64,000 nucleotides of DNA from assembly GCF_933775445.1 (NCBI RefSeq), contig NC_065877.1, positions 19,034,001 through 19,098,000 on the forward strand, given 5' to 3'. The number at the start of each line of letters is the position of its first letter. Position 1 is the first letter of the stretch. Source of the stretch: Argentina anserina (taxonomy: Eukaryota; Streptophyta; Magnoliopsida; Rosales; Rosaceae). A model generated the notes under the pieces. It worked only from the letters and a program-made list of their open reading frames with translations, made no database searches and was not told where the DNA came from. This document shows positions 23,783 through 34,629 of this stretch, in pieces. Made by a program: the position numbers and the translations under genes.

Positions 23783-26002
23783 TGATAGGAGCACAAAGTG
23801 TGACGTTCTTAATGCGTTTATGCCCTATTCTTAGTCTTTGTTACCTCTTATTTAGTATGTTTTAGTTTCTTTTGTATGAATAAGTGTCTAGGTAGAGCTT
23901 ATATCAATTATGAATGAATTGATGATGAAATCGTGCTAAGTGTTAATAATCCTTGTTGAGATATGATTCCTTGTCCGAGTAGGATTCATCCTTTCGTATT
24001 TCTTTGTTTCTAACATACTTATTCTTATTAGGAAATACAAATCCATGTTGGAGAAGGAAAGCAATCCTAGTTCCACAAGGAAAGAGAAGAAGATACACTT
24101 AAAAAGCCCAATCCATGCAAGAATGAAAATGCTATCAAGATTTGTAGTCCAACTTCGACGGGCTCCCCTGGATAGCTCTGATTGCGTTAGAAGACGTACC
24201 TTATATGGATAAAAAGGATTTTGAGTCTAGTTTCTGTAGGATTTGGAATCAAATCAATATCTTATTCCTACAGGGAGATATGACTGAATCATTGCTCGGA
24301 GGTCCAGTGAACTCCGCGGAATTATCTCAGCCATTGATTTGCTTTTGATCCAAGGGCTATGAGGGAAACTTGGGACTTTGTTCCTCCTGCATATAGAGCA
24401 CAAATATGTATCAGAATGTCCATAAATCCCTGCACCAAAGAATGTCAAAGAAGGCATGCAGCAAATTAAATGAGAAGAGGCAAGAAAGTCAAAGAAGGCA
24501 TGCAGCAAATTAAATGAGAAGAGGCCAGAAAGTCAAAGAAGGCATGCAGCAAATTTAATGAGGAGAGGTAAGAAAAATCAAACATGGCTGCAACAATTAA
24601 GACTTTTGATGCCTACCTAATTCAAAGGAAGAAATTTGTGCAAAAGAAATCAGCATTAAAGGAGGAAGAAGATATGCAATTAATGCAAAAGATATGCAAT
24701 CCTTATAGAAATCAGAATTCTGGCTGCAGATCATCCAACTTTGACGAGCTCTCCTGGACAGCTCAGAAATAATGAGAAAGTGCATGATATATGGATGAAA
24801 CGCCACGGAAGTCTAGTTGAAATTGCCAGTTGGAATCATCTCAATATCTATTTTCTATAGAAAGTTATGGCCACAACAAGGGACAAAGGTCAGATCTGCC
24901 GAATATAGGAAACCTCAACAATTTGGTTTCAACTTTGTGGACTTTGTGGCCATCATCCCTTGGGTTTCTTCCTCTATATATAGCACCTCATTTCCACATA
25001 AAATGATCATCAACCTTGCACACAACCACAAGCCATAGCTCTGCCGAATCAATTGCTCACCCTTCCACGAAATCCTAAACCCGATTCCACCATTCTTCAC
25101 CTTCATCAATAGCCTTCAAGCACGATTGAGAAGAGGTTCCATTCCCCTAGAAGTCTTGGCTACACCTTGTAGAATCGATTGATTGATAAAGTGTAACCAT
25201 GATTCTCTCTTTGTTTCAATTCGGTTTTTGGTTTTCTTGTTCTTGGATGAGTATGCGATTTGTGTAGTGTAATCTTGTTTCAATTTTGTCTATGAAATAG
25301 CTACTTGATTCAATTTATATAAAGATTCGAATTTATGTTTTGGCTTTATGGATTTTCTGTTTTTGGTTTCTGCCGTGTACTATGTATGAACAATTTCGAT
25401 TCCTAAGTGTTATGTATGCGATTGTAGCATGATATTTAGGTTGTTGGATTAAAGACTTATGCTATGAACATGTTTATTCTTTTCTATATGATTTTCGAAA
25501 TTGCATGATTGGGGGTTAAGTAGGTGACATACTTGATGAATTCGATATGCATGGCTTTGGGATTGTATGGTAAGATGAACATGTTAGATTTCAATGAAGC
25601 CGAGTGGCAAGAATTGAATGTGTTAAGTGTCTATGCATATAGGTTACTGATTTGGAACTTAAATTGCATGATCCAACCTTAGTTGTTCATGAGCTAATCT
25701 CGGCATGACTCTAAAAGGGAGACATAGGACCTGTTTCGATTTCTCTATGTGAATTGTTTTGGTGATTGTTTATGTGTTGGTTGGTTGATCACATGTATAT
25801 ATTAGTTTAGGTTTTATTTTTTGTTTTTTATATCTCAATCCGAACCTATATCAAACCTTTTAAACTCTTATGAATTCGTTGTTAAATGTTTGTGATTCTT
25901 TACCCTGGTTGGATCCCCGGTTTGTGAACGATACCCTCTTGTTTTATACTACTAACGATGCTTACAGGGTTAATATTGATCTCGAGTAATCGAAGCCGAT
26001 CA
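23783..26002 (+). repeat. 3' LTR of the Athila-like element
   Basis: 2220 bp, exactly 43 bases longer than the 5' LTR because a 43-bp unit (around 24440-24560) occurs three times instead of two. TG...CA ends, with the TCCCC target duplication on the right. Confidence 0.92.
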
Positions 26003-26007
26003 TCCCC

Positions 26008-26960
26008 CCACTCCCTGAGGAACGAATCGTCCTTGTTGCGGACTGGAGGGGGAGCTGTATGACTGAAGTGCCTAACAGAGAAGTGGTTGGGTCTTTTGAG
26101 CGTAATATGCATAAGACGATGTTGACACAATGAGGGCAAGTGGGTCCTTTGAGAGCAATGTGCGTAGGACCACTGAGCCTATGAAGGCGAGTGCGACCTC
26201 TTAGCGTAGTGCGTGTAGGTCGGCTTTGAGCCTCTGAGGGTGAATACATCCTTTTGGCGCAATGCGCATAGGACTACTTTGAGCCTATGAAGGCGAGTGC
26301 GACCTCTTACCGCGATGCGTGTAGGTCGGCTACGAGCCTCTGAGGGCAACTGCATTTTTTTGGCGCAATGCGCATAGGACGACTTTGAGCCTATGTAGAC
26401 GAGTGCGACCTTTTAGCGCAGTGCGCGTAGGTCGGCTTTGGCCTATGAAGGTAGATGCGGCCTTTGAGCGCAGTGCGTGTATGATGGCTTTGAACGATGA
26501 CATTGTGCGTAGCGCGTTCATCTGAGCGCAATGATCTGTGTGTGTAGGACGTCTTTGGACGCTGTCATTGAGCATAGTGCGTCCATCTTAACACAGTGAT
26601 CTGAGTACATAGGATGTCTTTCGAGCTGACATTGAGCGTAGTGCGTCAATCTTAGTGCATTGATCTGAACGCGTAGGACATCTTTGAGCCACTAAGGGCG
26701 TAGTGCATCCTATGATCATGATATGCACACGTATAACGGCTTTGAGCCTTCTGGGCTTAGTGCGTCCTCTGAGCCTCTAAGGGCGTAGAACGACTTTGAG
26801 CCCTCTGGGACGTAGTGCGTCCTCTGAGTCTTTGAGGGGTGTAGGACGGCTTTGAGCCACTGCAGGCGTAGTGCGTCCTCTGAGCCTATGAGGGCGTAGG
26901 ACGGCTTTGAGCCACTGCGGGCATAGGGCGGCTTTGAGCCCATGAAGGCTAAGTCTCTCA
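26008..26960 (-). repeat. right part of the LARD tandem array (53-bp unit, 106-bp higher-order period)
   Basis: A unit like GAGCCTATGAAGGCGAGTGC, about 53 bp long, repeats in two alternating versions, so the clearest period is about 106 bp (unit starts near 26176, 26281 and 26387). Copies from 26700 to 26950 are shorter and more degenerate. On the minus strand the array gives repeated peptide frames, which I take as a by-product. Confidence 0.8.
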
Positions 26961-29290
26961 CTCTTTGGCAAGGAAAGTAGTTCGGACTTCGTGATGTCTG
27001 AGATTACCGTAGTTTTCTGTCGTCTAATGAAACAGCCTGCATAAGAAATTTAATTGTTCGCTTGAACAATGGTTTGAATAATTCCTAATTTCATTAACAC
27101 AATCAAGTTTGATACTTAAGTGTGTGTCGCACATTCTCTAAGCATATACGTGGCAAGTAGTTGTAGTAAGAGTGCTTGTAACGTTTAGCACTTTGTGAAC
27201 ATGCTTGTGAATCTCTAAGATTTGACAAATAAAGCATGGTGTAAGCATGTAAGATATGGCTTTAAGTGCTTTTTCTAACTAACTCTACAAAATGTTGTAG
27301 GAAGTGCTTAGAAGTCATATGGGCATGCATATCAAGTGCAATATTTTATAGGCATGCTTCATAGAGGAATAAGATCATGCTAAGACATGGAAATAACTCT
27401 TTGTTCTAAGAGTATAGGGGCATGACATTTTACTTATCTTATGCTGATTTGGAGTTGAGTTGTGCTCCATACAAGTACCTGAAATCACGTTGGAGTTGTC
27501 CAAGCATGACGCTTAATTGCTCGGCGCTAGAGGGGTGTCTCCAAGCAATGCGTCAATCCGTAGTTGAGGTATCTTTTCCAAAGTAGCATGACTCTTGGTA
27601 GGAATAACTAAACCTCTAAACAAGCAAATGTGGTTAATATGCATGTAATCACTAGCATATTATATATTTGCTTTAGTGATATTTGAGCAAAGTATATGAG
27701 CGATGTTGTAGTTGACAATGTCACAATGTATGGCATGCTTGACAATATATAGAATGCTAGAGATATTTTTAATGAGGCACCATGTGAGTGTTGCGTGCTA
27801 TTGAAGCTATATATTAATCAAGGGTGACTTTGATGTATGTCTTCTAGTCTGTGAGGGATCAAGATATGGATGTGTAAGAGTACATGCATTAGTTCAATTT
27901 TTACCCTTTCTTGGTGGTGGTTCAATAGTATACTTATATAAATTCAAGCCATGTGTGCATACATATGTATATATGTCATGAAATTGATGCATGGTTCATG
28001 TGGCTATTTAAACATGGCATCTAATGGTTGTCTAGCACTACGGTGCGCATGCATGTTGATTGTAAACCAGTTTCATAATCACGACTAACACTGAGCTGCT
28101 CAAGATTTGAGAAGGAACTAATTTTGCATTGTGTTCTGGCATTGCGCGCTACTACGCGTTGGTGTTGTAGTCCCGTAATTGATCTTGTGGTGGAGGAGAA
28201 CTCACTACATGTTTTTTTTTGGCTGCGGAGCTCTGTTGCACTGACCGTGGTGTAGTGTGGTGCTGTGTTGCGGGGAGCTCACTGTGGGGGATACATTCCA
28301 TTCCTCTACGGTGAGTTCGTTCTGTTGCGAGGCATTTAGGGCTGCAGTGAACTCATAGCGTTACGGGCTCGTTAAGCCTTGTTTTTTTTTGTCTTCTTTT
28401 GGTGTTGTGTTGGTGTGCTCTACTGCAGTGATTGCGATATAGGGTTGGTCTGTTGCGCGAGAGCGACCAAACAACGATGATGCGTGGTCGTTGCCGGAGT
28501 TGTTGTGTTAAGAGGCGCTTGCATTCTGGACATGGACACCGCATCCGCATTGTTGGGGTTTGAGTTTCTTTGTTCCGGCGAGATGGAGCTCTCGAGGTGG
28601 AAGAAGTGCGTGCAAGGATGAGGGCTGTGACTGCGGGGAGGCTACCGCGCCGCAACTGAATTCTTTTTAATGGTGGAGCGCAACAAGCTCTATTGCACTA
28701 GGCGACATTGCACAACTAGATTTGGGTGCTGCTGTGTCGCCAGAGTAGAACAAAAGGTGAGCATTGGCCCCTTGAGTTGCACCAGTGATGCATGAGTTGC
28801 ACTTGGGCGGTGTGCCTTGCTTGGCGCGGTGCGCAACTCGGCCCGGCAGCGGCGTTGCGTGACTGTGATGCGGGAGTTCATGATTGCAGGCAACAATTCC
28901 ATTGCGGGGTGTTTATGGCTGCGGTGGATTTGTTCCGGGGAGTGGTTGTGCATCCGGAGATGTGTAGGGCGACGTCGTTGCGGTGGTGTGATGAGCTGGC
29001 ATCGTGCTCCATAGAGAAGTTCGGAAAATCATTATGGCGTTGTGGCTCATGGCGTTGTCTCTTGCAGAATAACTAGTGTGCGGAGATGCAATGATTGTGC
29101 TATGCCATAGTTGTTGCTGATGTTTCGGGAGTGCTAGAGGGTGACAATAGCAGAATTTCGGGTGGCCAAGTCAATTTACATCCGACTGCGTATGACGCTC
29201 TGTTACGCTAAATTTGTTGCACCGCAGTAGAAGTTATATAGTGGGGCTTTGATTCTGATTTTGCATGGTGGTGATGCGCATTGACCTTGG
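26961..29290 (-). other. LARD interior without recognisable gene
   Basis: No gag, protease, RT or other domain could be read on either strand. From about 28100 the sequence becomes GC-rich with many short frames. One (28353-28655 minus) is Arg/Thr-rich but matches nothing I know. Confidence 0.5.
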
Positions 29291-29654
29291 CCTAATGGCC
29301 TCCATGCATGAGAATATAAAATCAACAAAAGTCTAGTCAAGCATAAGAACATTGAGTGTTCCAGTGACTAGTCAATATATATATCTGTTAATCATGCTTT
29401 GTGATTATACCACTGCAACTAAGGCGTTGAAACTTTAAATTGGAGTTTGAGATGTATCTTTGATTGCAGGGAATGCTTGATGCTTGGAGCTCTTGATGCG
29501 GCTTAATGTGCAACCAATAGATTAGCATAACGCTTCTTAATTACGTTGCTCTTCCCAAGCGGAGATTCTGACCTTTTTTCATTCTAGCATGGCAGCACTA
29601 TGACAAGGCCACGATAAGATTTTTGATACCAAGTGCGCGCCGCAAGTGTCCTCA

Positions 29655-29656
<2 letters not shown>

Positions 29657-29688
<32 letters not shown>
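29657..29688. repeat. (CT)n microsatellite
   Basis: A perfect CT run inside the LARD. It makes Ser-Leu repeats in several frames. Confidence 0.95.
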
Positions 29689-29691
<3 letters not shown>

Positions 29692-29734
29692 GGCGCATTA
29701 CCATTGTTACGCTTGGCTTTGTTTTTGCGATTTG

Positions 29735-29925
29735 CGGAACTCTACTGCAGAGGTCACCGCAGTGGGCTATTGCGGAGGTTACCGCGGACGGCTACTGCGA
29801 AGGTCACCGCGGACGGCTACTGCGGAGGGTACCGCAGATGTCACCACGAAGGGCTACTGCGGAGGTCAACGTGGAGGGTTACTGCGGAGGCCACTATGGA
29901 GGTCTGTGGAGCGCTACTGTGGAGG
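29735..29925. repeat. GC-rich minisatellite in the LARD
   Basis: Imperfect units of about 24-27 bases like GGCTACTGCGGAGGTCACCG repeat around seven times. A second short series of GCACCGCGGGAGGGTCGTG-like units follows at about 29965-30020. Confidence 0.75.
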
Positions 29926-30607
29926 CCTTGTACCGCAGAAAGGCATGCGCCGAAGGAAGTCTTGCACCACGGGAGGGTCGTGCGCTGCAGGAGATCACGC
30001 ACCGCGGGAGGGTCGTGCACACATGGACGTTGGTGCCTTGACCTGCTACGCGTGCTTGTTGGTTTTGTTTATTGGCTCGGAATTGTGGGGTGGGGCTTTT
30101 GGTACCAAACCAATGTTTGTGGTGCAGTGTCGCCGTGTAGCAGAGAATCTGTGAGTGTGTTGCGGCGCAGAATTTTGGATGAGGAACATTAGGAAGGAAA
30201 ATTGTGATGAAGCTCTAGTTGATCCAGTGAGTGGATATTTCGAGTAAGTATTTACATAATCTTGATATGTCCGGGCGGCGGCCGTTAGGTCACCTATTTT
30301 GAGTTATGGATGAAAGAGGGAAATAACATGTCAATCTAAACTAAACATCTATAGGTTGAAGGGAGTTATAGCAGCCAATGTAAAACCTTTGAAGAGTGTA
30401 AGAAAACATCTCGAGAAATCTGTAAAGATCGAATCCGTAGGCCTCTTAACCTACATCAGCAAAAATGTTTCAAGCTCAGCTTGGTTTCGTTGCATTGCAA
30501 TGGAAGGTTTGTGGTGATGCACGGTCTTTTGTTTTTTGCATGGTGTAGTGCACGTTGTCTTGGACTTTTATGCATGAAGAAACATCACAGACCAATCAAC
30601 ATAAGAG

Positions 30608-32002
30608 CAGGAATCATCATTTAGCTGGCGGAGGCCCGCAAGTCCGATGGGCTTTAACTTGGCCCGGCCCGCGAGAAAGACCGCCAAAACCCGCTTCCGT
30701 GGGTAGAGGGCCGAGTTTAGATTAGAGGGAAGAAACCCGGTCCAGCCCATAAAAACCCGCCAAATAATAAAATATTATACATACATATTTTATTAGATTT
30801 AGATTAAAACTATCGTATTATGAAGCAAGTATATGAATGAAACTTCTCGGGATCGATCAACATCACTCGATATGATTGGTATATATATTTAGTGACCCTG
30901 TAAAAATTTCATCCAATTCGGACCTCGTCTGACCGTCGAAATTTCTGATAAATTGAAAACAACACTAATATAACATAAAGGAAGACTCATTACCAAAATG
31001 CGAACACCGAAAACCGTTTACATATCTGAAATCACCTAATTTTTGTTACCTATCATGTGTGGTCGCACTGAAGAAACCTATTTGGCAAAGCTCCCCTCAA
31101 TAGGGTTTCAATATGTCAAAAAGCTTTTTTTTAGTTGAGTGTTGGTACGATCGGTTAAACCATGTACAAAACGGACGAAATTTTTACGGGTTCCCTAAAT
31201 ATATATACTGATCACATCTACTGGTGTCGATCGACCATATTTCGAACTGAAGTTATCGATCACCGAAGTGTCCACTAATGTATCATAACCTTTATATTAG
31301 GTTTATAATACAACTATCGCATTATGAAGCGAGTATATGAAGGAAACTTCTCGGAATCGATCGCCACAATTCGATGTGATCGGTATATATATTTAGTGAC
31401 CATTTTAAAATTTCATCCAATTCAGACTTCGTTTGACCGTCGGAATTTCCAATAAACCAAAAACAACACTAATATGCCCTAAGGGGGACCGATTACCAAT
31501 ATGCGAATGCGGAAAGATATTTACATATTTGAAATCACCTAATTTTTGTCACCGATCGTGCGTGGTCACAATGAGGAAACCCATTTAGTAAAGCCCCGGT
31601 CAATGAGGTATTATTATGTTAAAATGCATTTTTTTTGTTAACCATAGGTACGGACGGTCAATCCATGTTCAAAACGGATGAAATTTGTACAGGGTCCCTA
31701 AATATATATATCGATCACATCTACTGGTGTCGGTCGACAATATTTCAAAACTATAATTTATTTTGACTTTTTTTAGAATATTTCATAATAATTTTTTTAT
31801 TGTTTCAAACTCTTAAATTAGAGTATTATGTTTTTTTCTAATACAAGCCCGCAAGACCCGCTTTAGGTGGGTGCGCTTGAATCTTCATATTTGTGAGAAT
31901 ATCCGGCCCGTCACTTATTTATATTTACTAAAGCCCGAGGCGGCCTGAGCCCGCCACTCATGGGCCGGGCTAGGGCAGAGCCCGACCTGTTGAAGAGCCC
32001 TA
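30608..32002. mobile_element. non-autonomous hAT element with internal 504-bp tandem duplication
   Basis: An exact 8-bp target duplication CATAAGAG flanks 1395 bases (30600-30607 and 32003-32010). The ends are C-AGG-like and rich in GGCCCG, as in many plant non-autonomous hAT elements (left CAGGAATCATCA, right read inward TAGGGCTCTTCA), though the inverted repeat is imperfect. Inside, two copies of a roughly 500-bp unit lie head to tail (for example TATCGTATTATGAAGC at 30811 and TATCGCATTATGAAGC at 31315, offset 504). No transposase is encoded, so it must have moved with a hAT transposase supplied in trans. Confidence 0.8.
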
Positions 32003-32257
32003 CATAAGAGCACAAGCATTCAAGTGACCGATCAATGCCAACTCGTTTAATCATGTCGTGGTCCTTACTCCGCCGCAACCGAAGCAATCAAACTTTAAAT
32101 TAGTTTTAGAAACTTATCTTTGATTGTGGACTTGCTGACTTCCAACTACGCCACAACAAGATTTTTGGTCATTGATGCGCTCCGCAAGTCCCTGCGGGAT
32201 GATGTCAATAAACGTTGAAAATCTACGTGGTGAGCGATAAGACTTTTTTGTAGCGAT

Positions 32258-32275
32258 TCCCACAGACGGCGTTAA
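32258..32275 (-). other. primer-side sequence of the LARD-like element
   Basis: The minus strand reads CGCCGTCTGTGGGAA just inside the right LTR. Plant Ty3/Gypsy elements often have GGCGCCGTCTGTGGGAA at this place. The first bases are mutated here (TTAACGCC). This fixes the element's direction. Confidence 0.6.
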
Positions 32276-32711
32276 TGTTAATGTAGTGAATTACTGTGCC
32301 GTAGTTCACCCCATTACTCTTTTTTTGTCATCAAGTTGCACTCCTTGCTCTCTTTTTTGTCACAAGTAGCACAACTCGTCAGAGTGGAGACCATGACGGC
32401 GTGGTTTTCAACTCTATGATGCCTAAGTCAAGTGAATAGTAATTTTGGCATAGTAACAGTAAGTGGCCAAGATTGCTTACCTTATGAGGTCAAGGGTTTG
32501 ACCTTTAATAATTGAGTTGAAGTAGATCATTCACTCATCCTCCGATGTGGGACTTGGTCCAGTTGAGGTGTTCTCTGAAGCTTCTTTTGAGACGTGCATG
32601 TGGGCGTGTCCGTAGTTGGCTCCATGCTCGTACTGCGGGGTTGGGCTACTTTTAAGCCTAAATGTGCTAATAGTCACGCTGATTATGGCTAGGCATAAGC
32701 CTATGCCAACA
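32276..32711 (-). repeat. 5' LTR of the LARD-like element
   Basis: 436 bp, pairs with 13722-14196. It lacks about 40 bases present in the other LTR and has many point differences, so the LARD is much older than the Athila copy nested in it. Confidence 0.8.
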
Positions 32712-34446
32712 CCTCATGATCAAGAGTTACGTTGTCAGTTTCATGACTATATCGTCTTGACTATAAGTCATTCTTTGGCTACAATTGTTGAAGCAAGAAC
32801 TTCAATTTGTTGTCTGTTATTAAACTCGAATTAATTCTGAGTGATCAATACTGGACTAGCTGTGGTTTGGCATTTGTTGATGTTCACTGTGGTGGTAGCA
32901 CTGGTTATAACTGAGAAGGTGGAAGGCTGTTGAAGAAATGGGGAACTGTGATTGTTAATGCTTGTTGTTTTTGTGCTAGTTATTCGGTGGAAGCTAAAAA
33001 TGTCAACTGGGAACGACTTTGTATTTGTGTATGATCTGTCATCAGTCAAAGCACAATTACAACTTCTCTTGCTGGAGCTTCCTTGTATGTTGCAGCTGAC
33101 TTAAACATGTTGCAAACATAAACGTGCAGCCTTGGATCTCATTATATATATAATCTTATGGATAATGACAATGATCGCTTTGAAGAGTCGCCAGACACCC
33201 TTGCTGGGCAATTTTCTTGGCCCATAATATTATTCCACATAATGGACGACATGGTTGTACCCAAATTATTCTTTTTGAGGAGACAAGATGACCATGGTAG
33301 CATTGGATGTTTGGTGCTTGTTTATATCATTCTGCTGGTGCTTTTGAAGTGTAAGAACCAAGGCCTTCACAGCAGGTATGGTGATGTTTACACTGGAAAT
33401 TACTGTTCTCTTGTGAGCCGCTACCCTTACTTCCTCGATTTCATGATTACATGGTCGGTTGACTCTTGCTATGTTGGAATTGACTGTGAAGTTCTAGCAT
33501 TGGTTCCTCGTCAATTCTTTTCAGTTCCCATACGATCAAATTTAGTTGTTCGGCTTATCTTGTTATCGGAAGTTCTGCACTCTGGGATTATGGACCTTGT
33601 TCGTTCAAGCTATCTACATCATGGTCTCAATAGGGAAGCCTCGAGGGTTGAGACTTTTGACCTTACAACTCCCATGACAGAGTCATAAGACATTGTATTC
33701 TGTTGGACCAGAACACTGATCAAATGACTCTTTCAGCCACCCACTTTGAAATGATACAAAATCACATACTGGTGCTGTAAATCTGATAGACTGATACAAC
33801 AAACCACAGACTGTTTCTCACAGCATCAAAGCTGCAGTACGTCAGGGTAAACATATCTGTATATAGTCTGACAAATTTTAAGAACACTACGTGAGCATTT
33901 AAACTGACACTTAGTTTGTATGGACTCCGTAAAATATAAAGCTTCATAAGTTGTAACTTCAAACGGCAGAAAGGGTTGGATTTCCTGGAAAGCATGGTCG
34001 AACATTGTGAACATTTGAAGATGATTATGTGAGAGATTGGTATATGCCTACATCGATCTGCAATTCTGCTGTTATTTTCTTTATAAGCTGGAATTTTTGT
34101 TCATTACTTCATTTAGTAGGGAATTAAAATTATTGATTAATGATCAGGAATTTATTGGCTGAAGCTGATTAGCCAATTATGCATCCATCTGAAATGTCAT
34201 ACCTAATTTAGTGATCCAAATATTCAAAAATCTTTCTTTTACTGTCACAAAAATAATGAATGGAAATGTATATTATTTCAAGTAATGGAACAAAGCTGGA
34301 TGAGGTTTTCTTGCAGTGATCCAATACAATATCATATATTTCACATAAAATTTATTGATAATGTAGGGTATGGAAATATGTAACTGAATACAGTTCTTGT
34401 CCAACTAGTGACAATTAAAGTTCACTCCTAATTCAAAGCCACGTAC
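32712..34446. other. flank between the LARD and the S-RLK pseudogene; one unrecognised open frame
   Basis: A plus-strand frame at 33158-33688 (176 codons, with a hydrophobic stretch CLVLVYIILLVLL near residue 50) matches no family I know and has no visible support as a gene. The rest is AT-rich and should include the 3' flank of the minus-strand S-RLK. Confidence 0.3.
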
Positions 34447-34629
34447 TCACCAGCTAAGGAACTTGATTTCTGAACTTGAAGTAGAATCTTGGTAATTGTT
34501 AGCTTCCACTGAAGTTGCACGAAGGGACTGGAGAAACTGTGGGATTGGGGGTATACCAACATCTAAAGCACCTTCGAGAATTTGAACAACCTGCCTCATT
34601 GTTGGCCTATCCTTCTCCTCATCTTGAAT

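Larger units (their letters stand above)
14712..26002 (+). mobile_element. Athila-like Ty3/Gypsy retrotransposon, rearranged, nested in the LARD
   Basis: The element has LTRs at 14712-16888 and 23783-26002, both starting TGATAGGAGC and ending GCCGATCA. The target duplication TCCCC lies at 14707-14711 and 26003-26007. A tRNA-Asp primer site follows the left LTR, a gag-protease-RT frame follows at 17896, and an integrase tail precedes the right LTR. The RT motif FMDDFSVYG, the protease DLGAS and the tRNA-Asp primer point to the Athila group. The LTRs look nearly identical by eye, so insertion was fairly recent. Loss of RNase H and half of integrase makes this copy non-autonomous. No env-like frame is present between integrase and the right LTR. 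Confidence 0.92.
13722..32711 (-). mobile_element. large LARD-like LTR retroelement, minus strand, with two nested insertions
   Basis: Two related direct repeats (13722-14196 and 32276-32711) begin TGTTAATG and end CCAACA on the plus strand, so read on the minus strand the LTR is TGTTGG...CATTAACA. Next to the right copy the minus strand reads CGCCGTCTGTGGGAA, the primer-side sequence of many plant Ty3/Gypsy elements. Next to the left copy it reads CTTGGGGAGACT, a polypurine tract. That fixes the minus orientation. Without the nested elements the interior is about 6.3 kb of GC-rich, tandemly repetitive DNA with no gag or pol motif, which fits a non-autonomous large retrotransposon derivative. 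Flanking five-mers TGTCA and CCTCA agree at only three of five bases, so the target duplication is decayed or lost. Confidence 0.75.

Noticed and set aside
26716..26971. Minus-strand frames with repeated peptide phrases
   Set aside because: The periodic peptide follows the 53-bp DNA repeat, so a coding role is not needed to explain it.
29623..30192. Three overlapping plus-strand frames of 131-189 codons
   Set aside because: All start in the (CT)n run and cross the GC-rich minisatellite; open frames in several phases at once indicate composition, not a gene.
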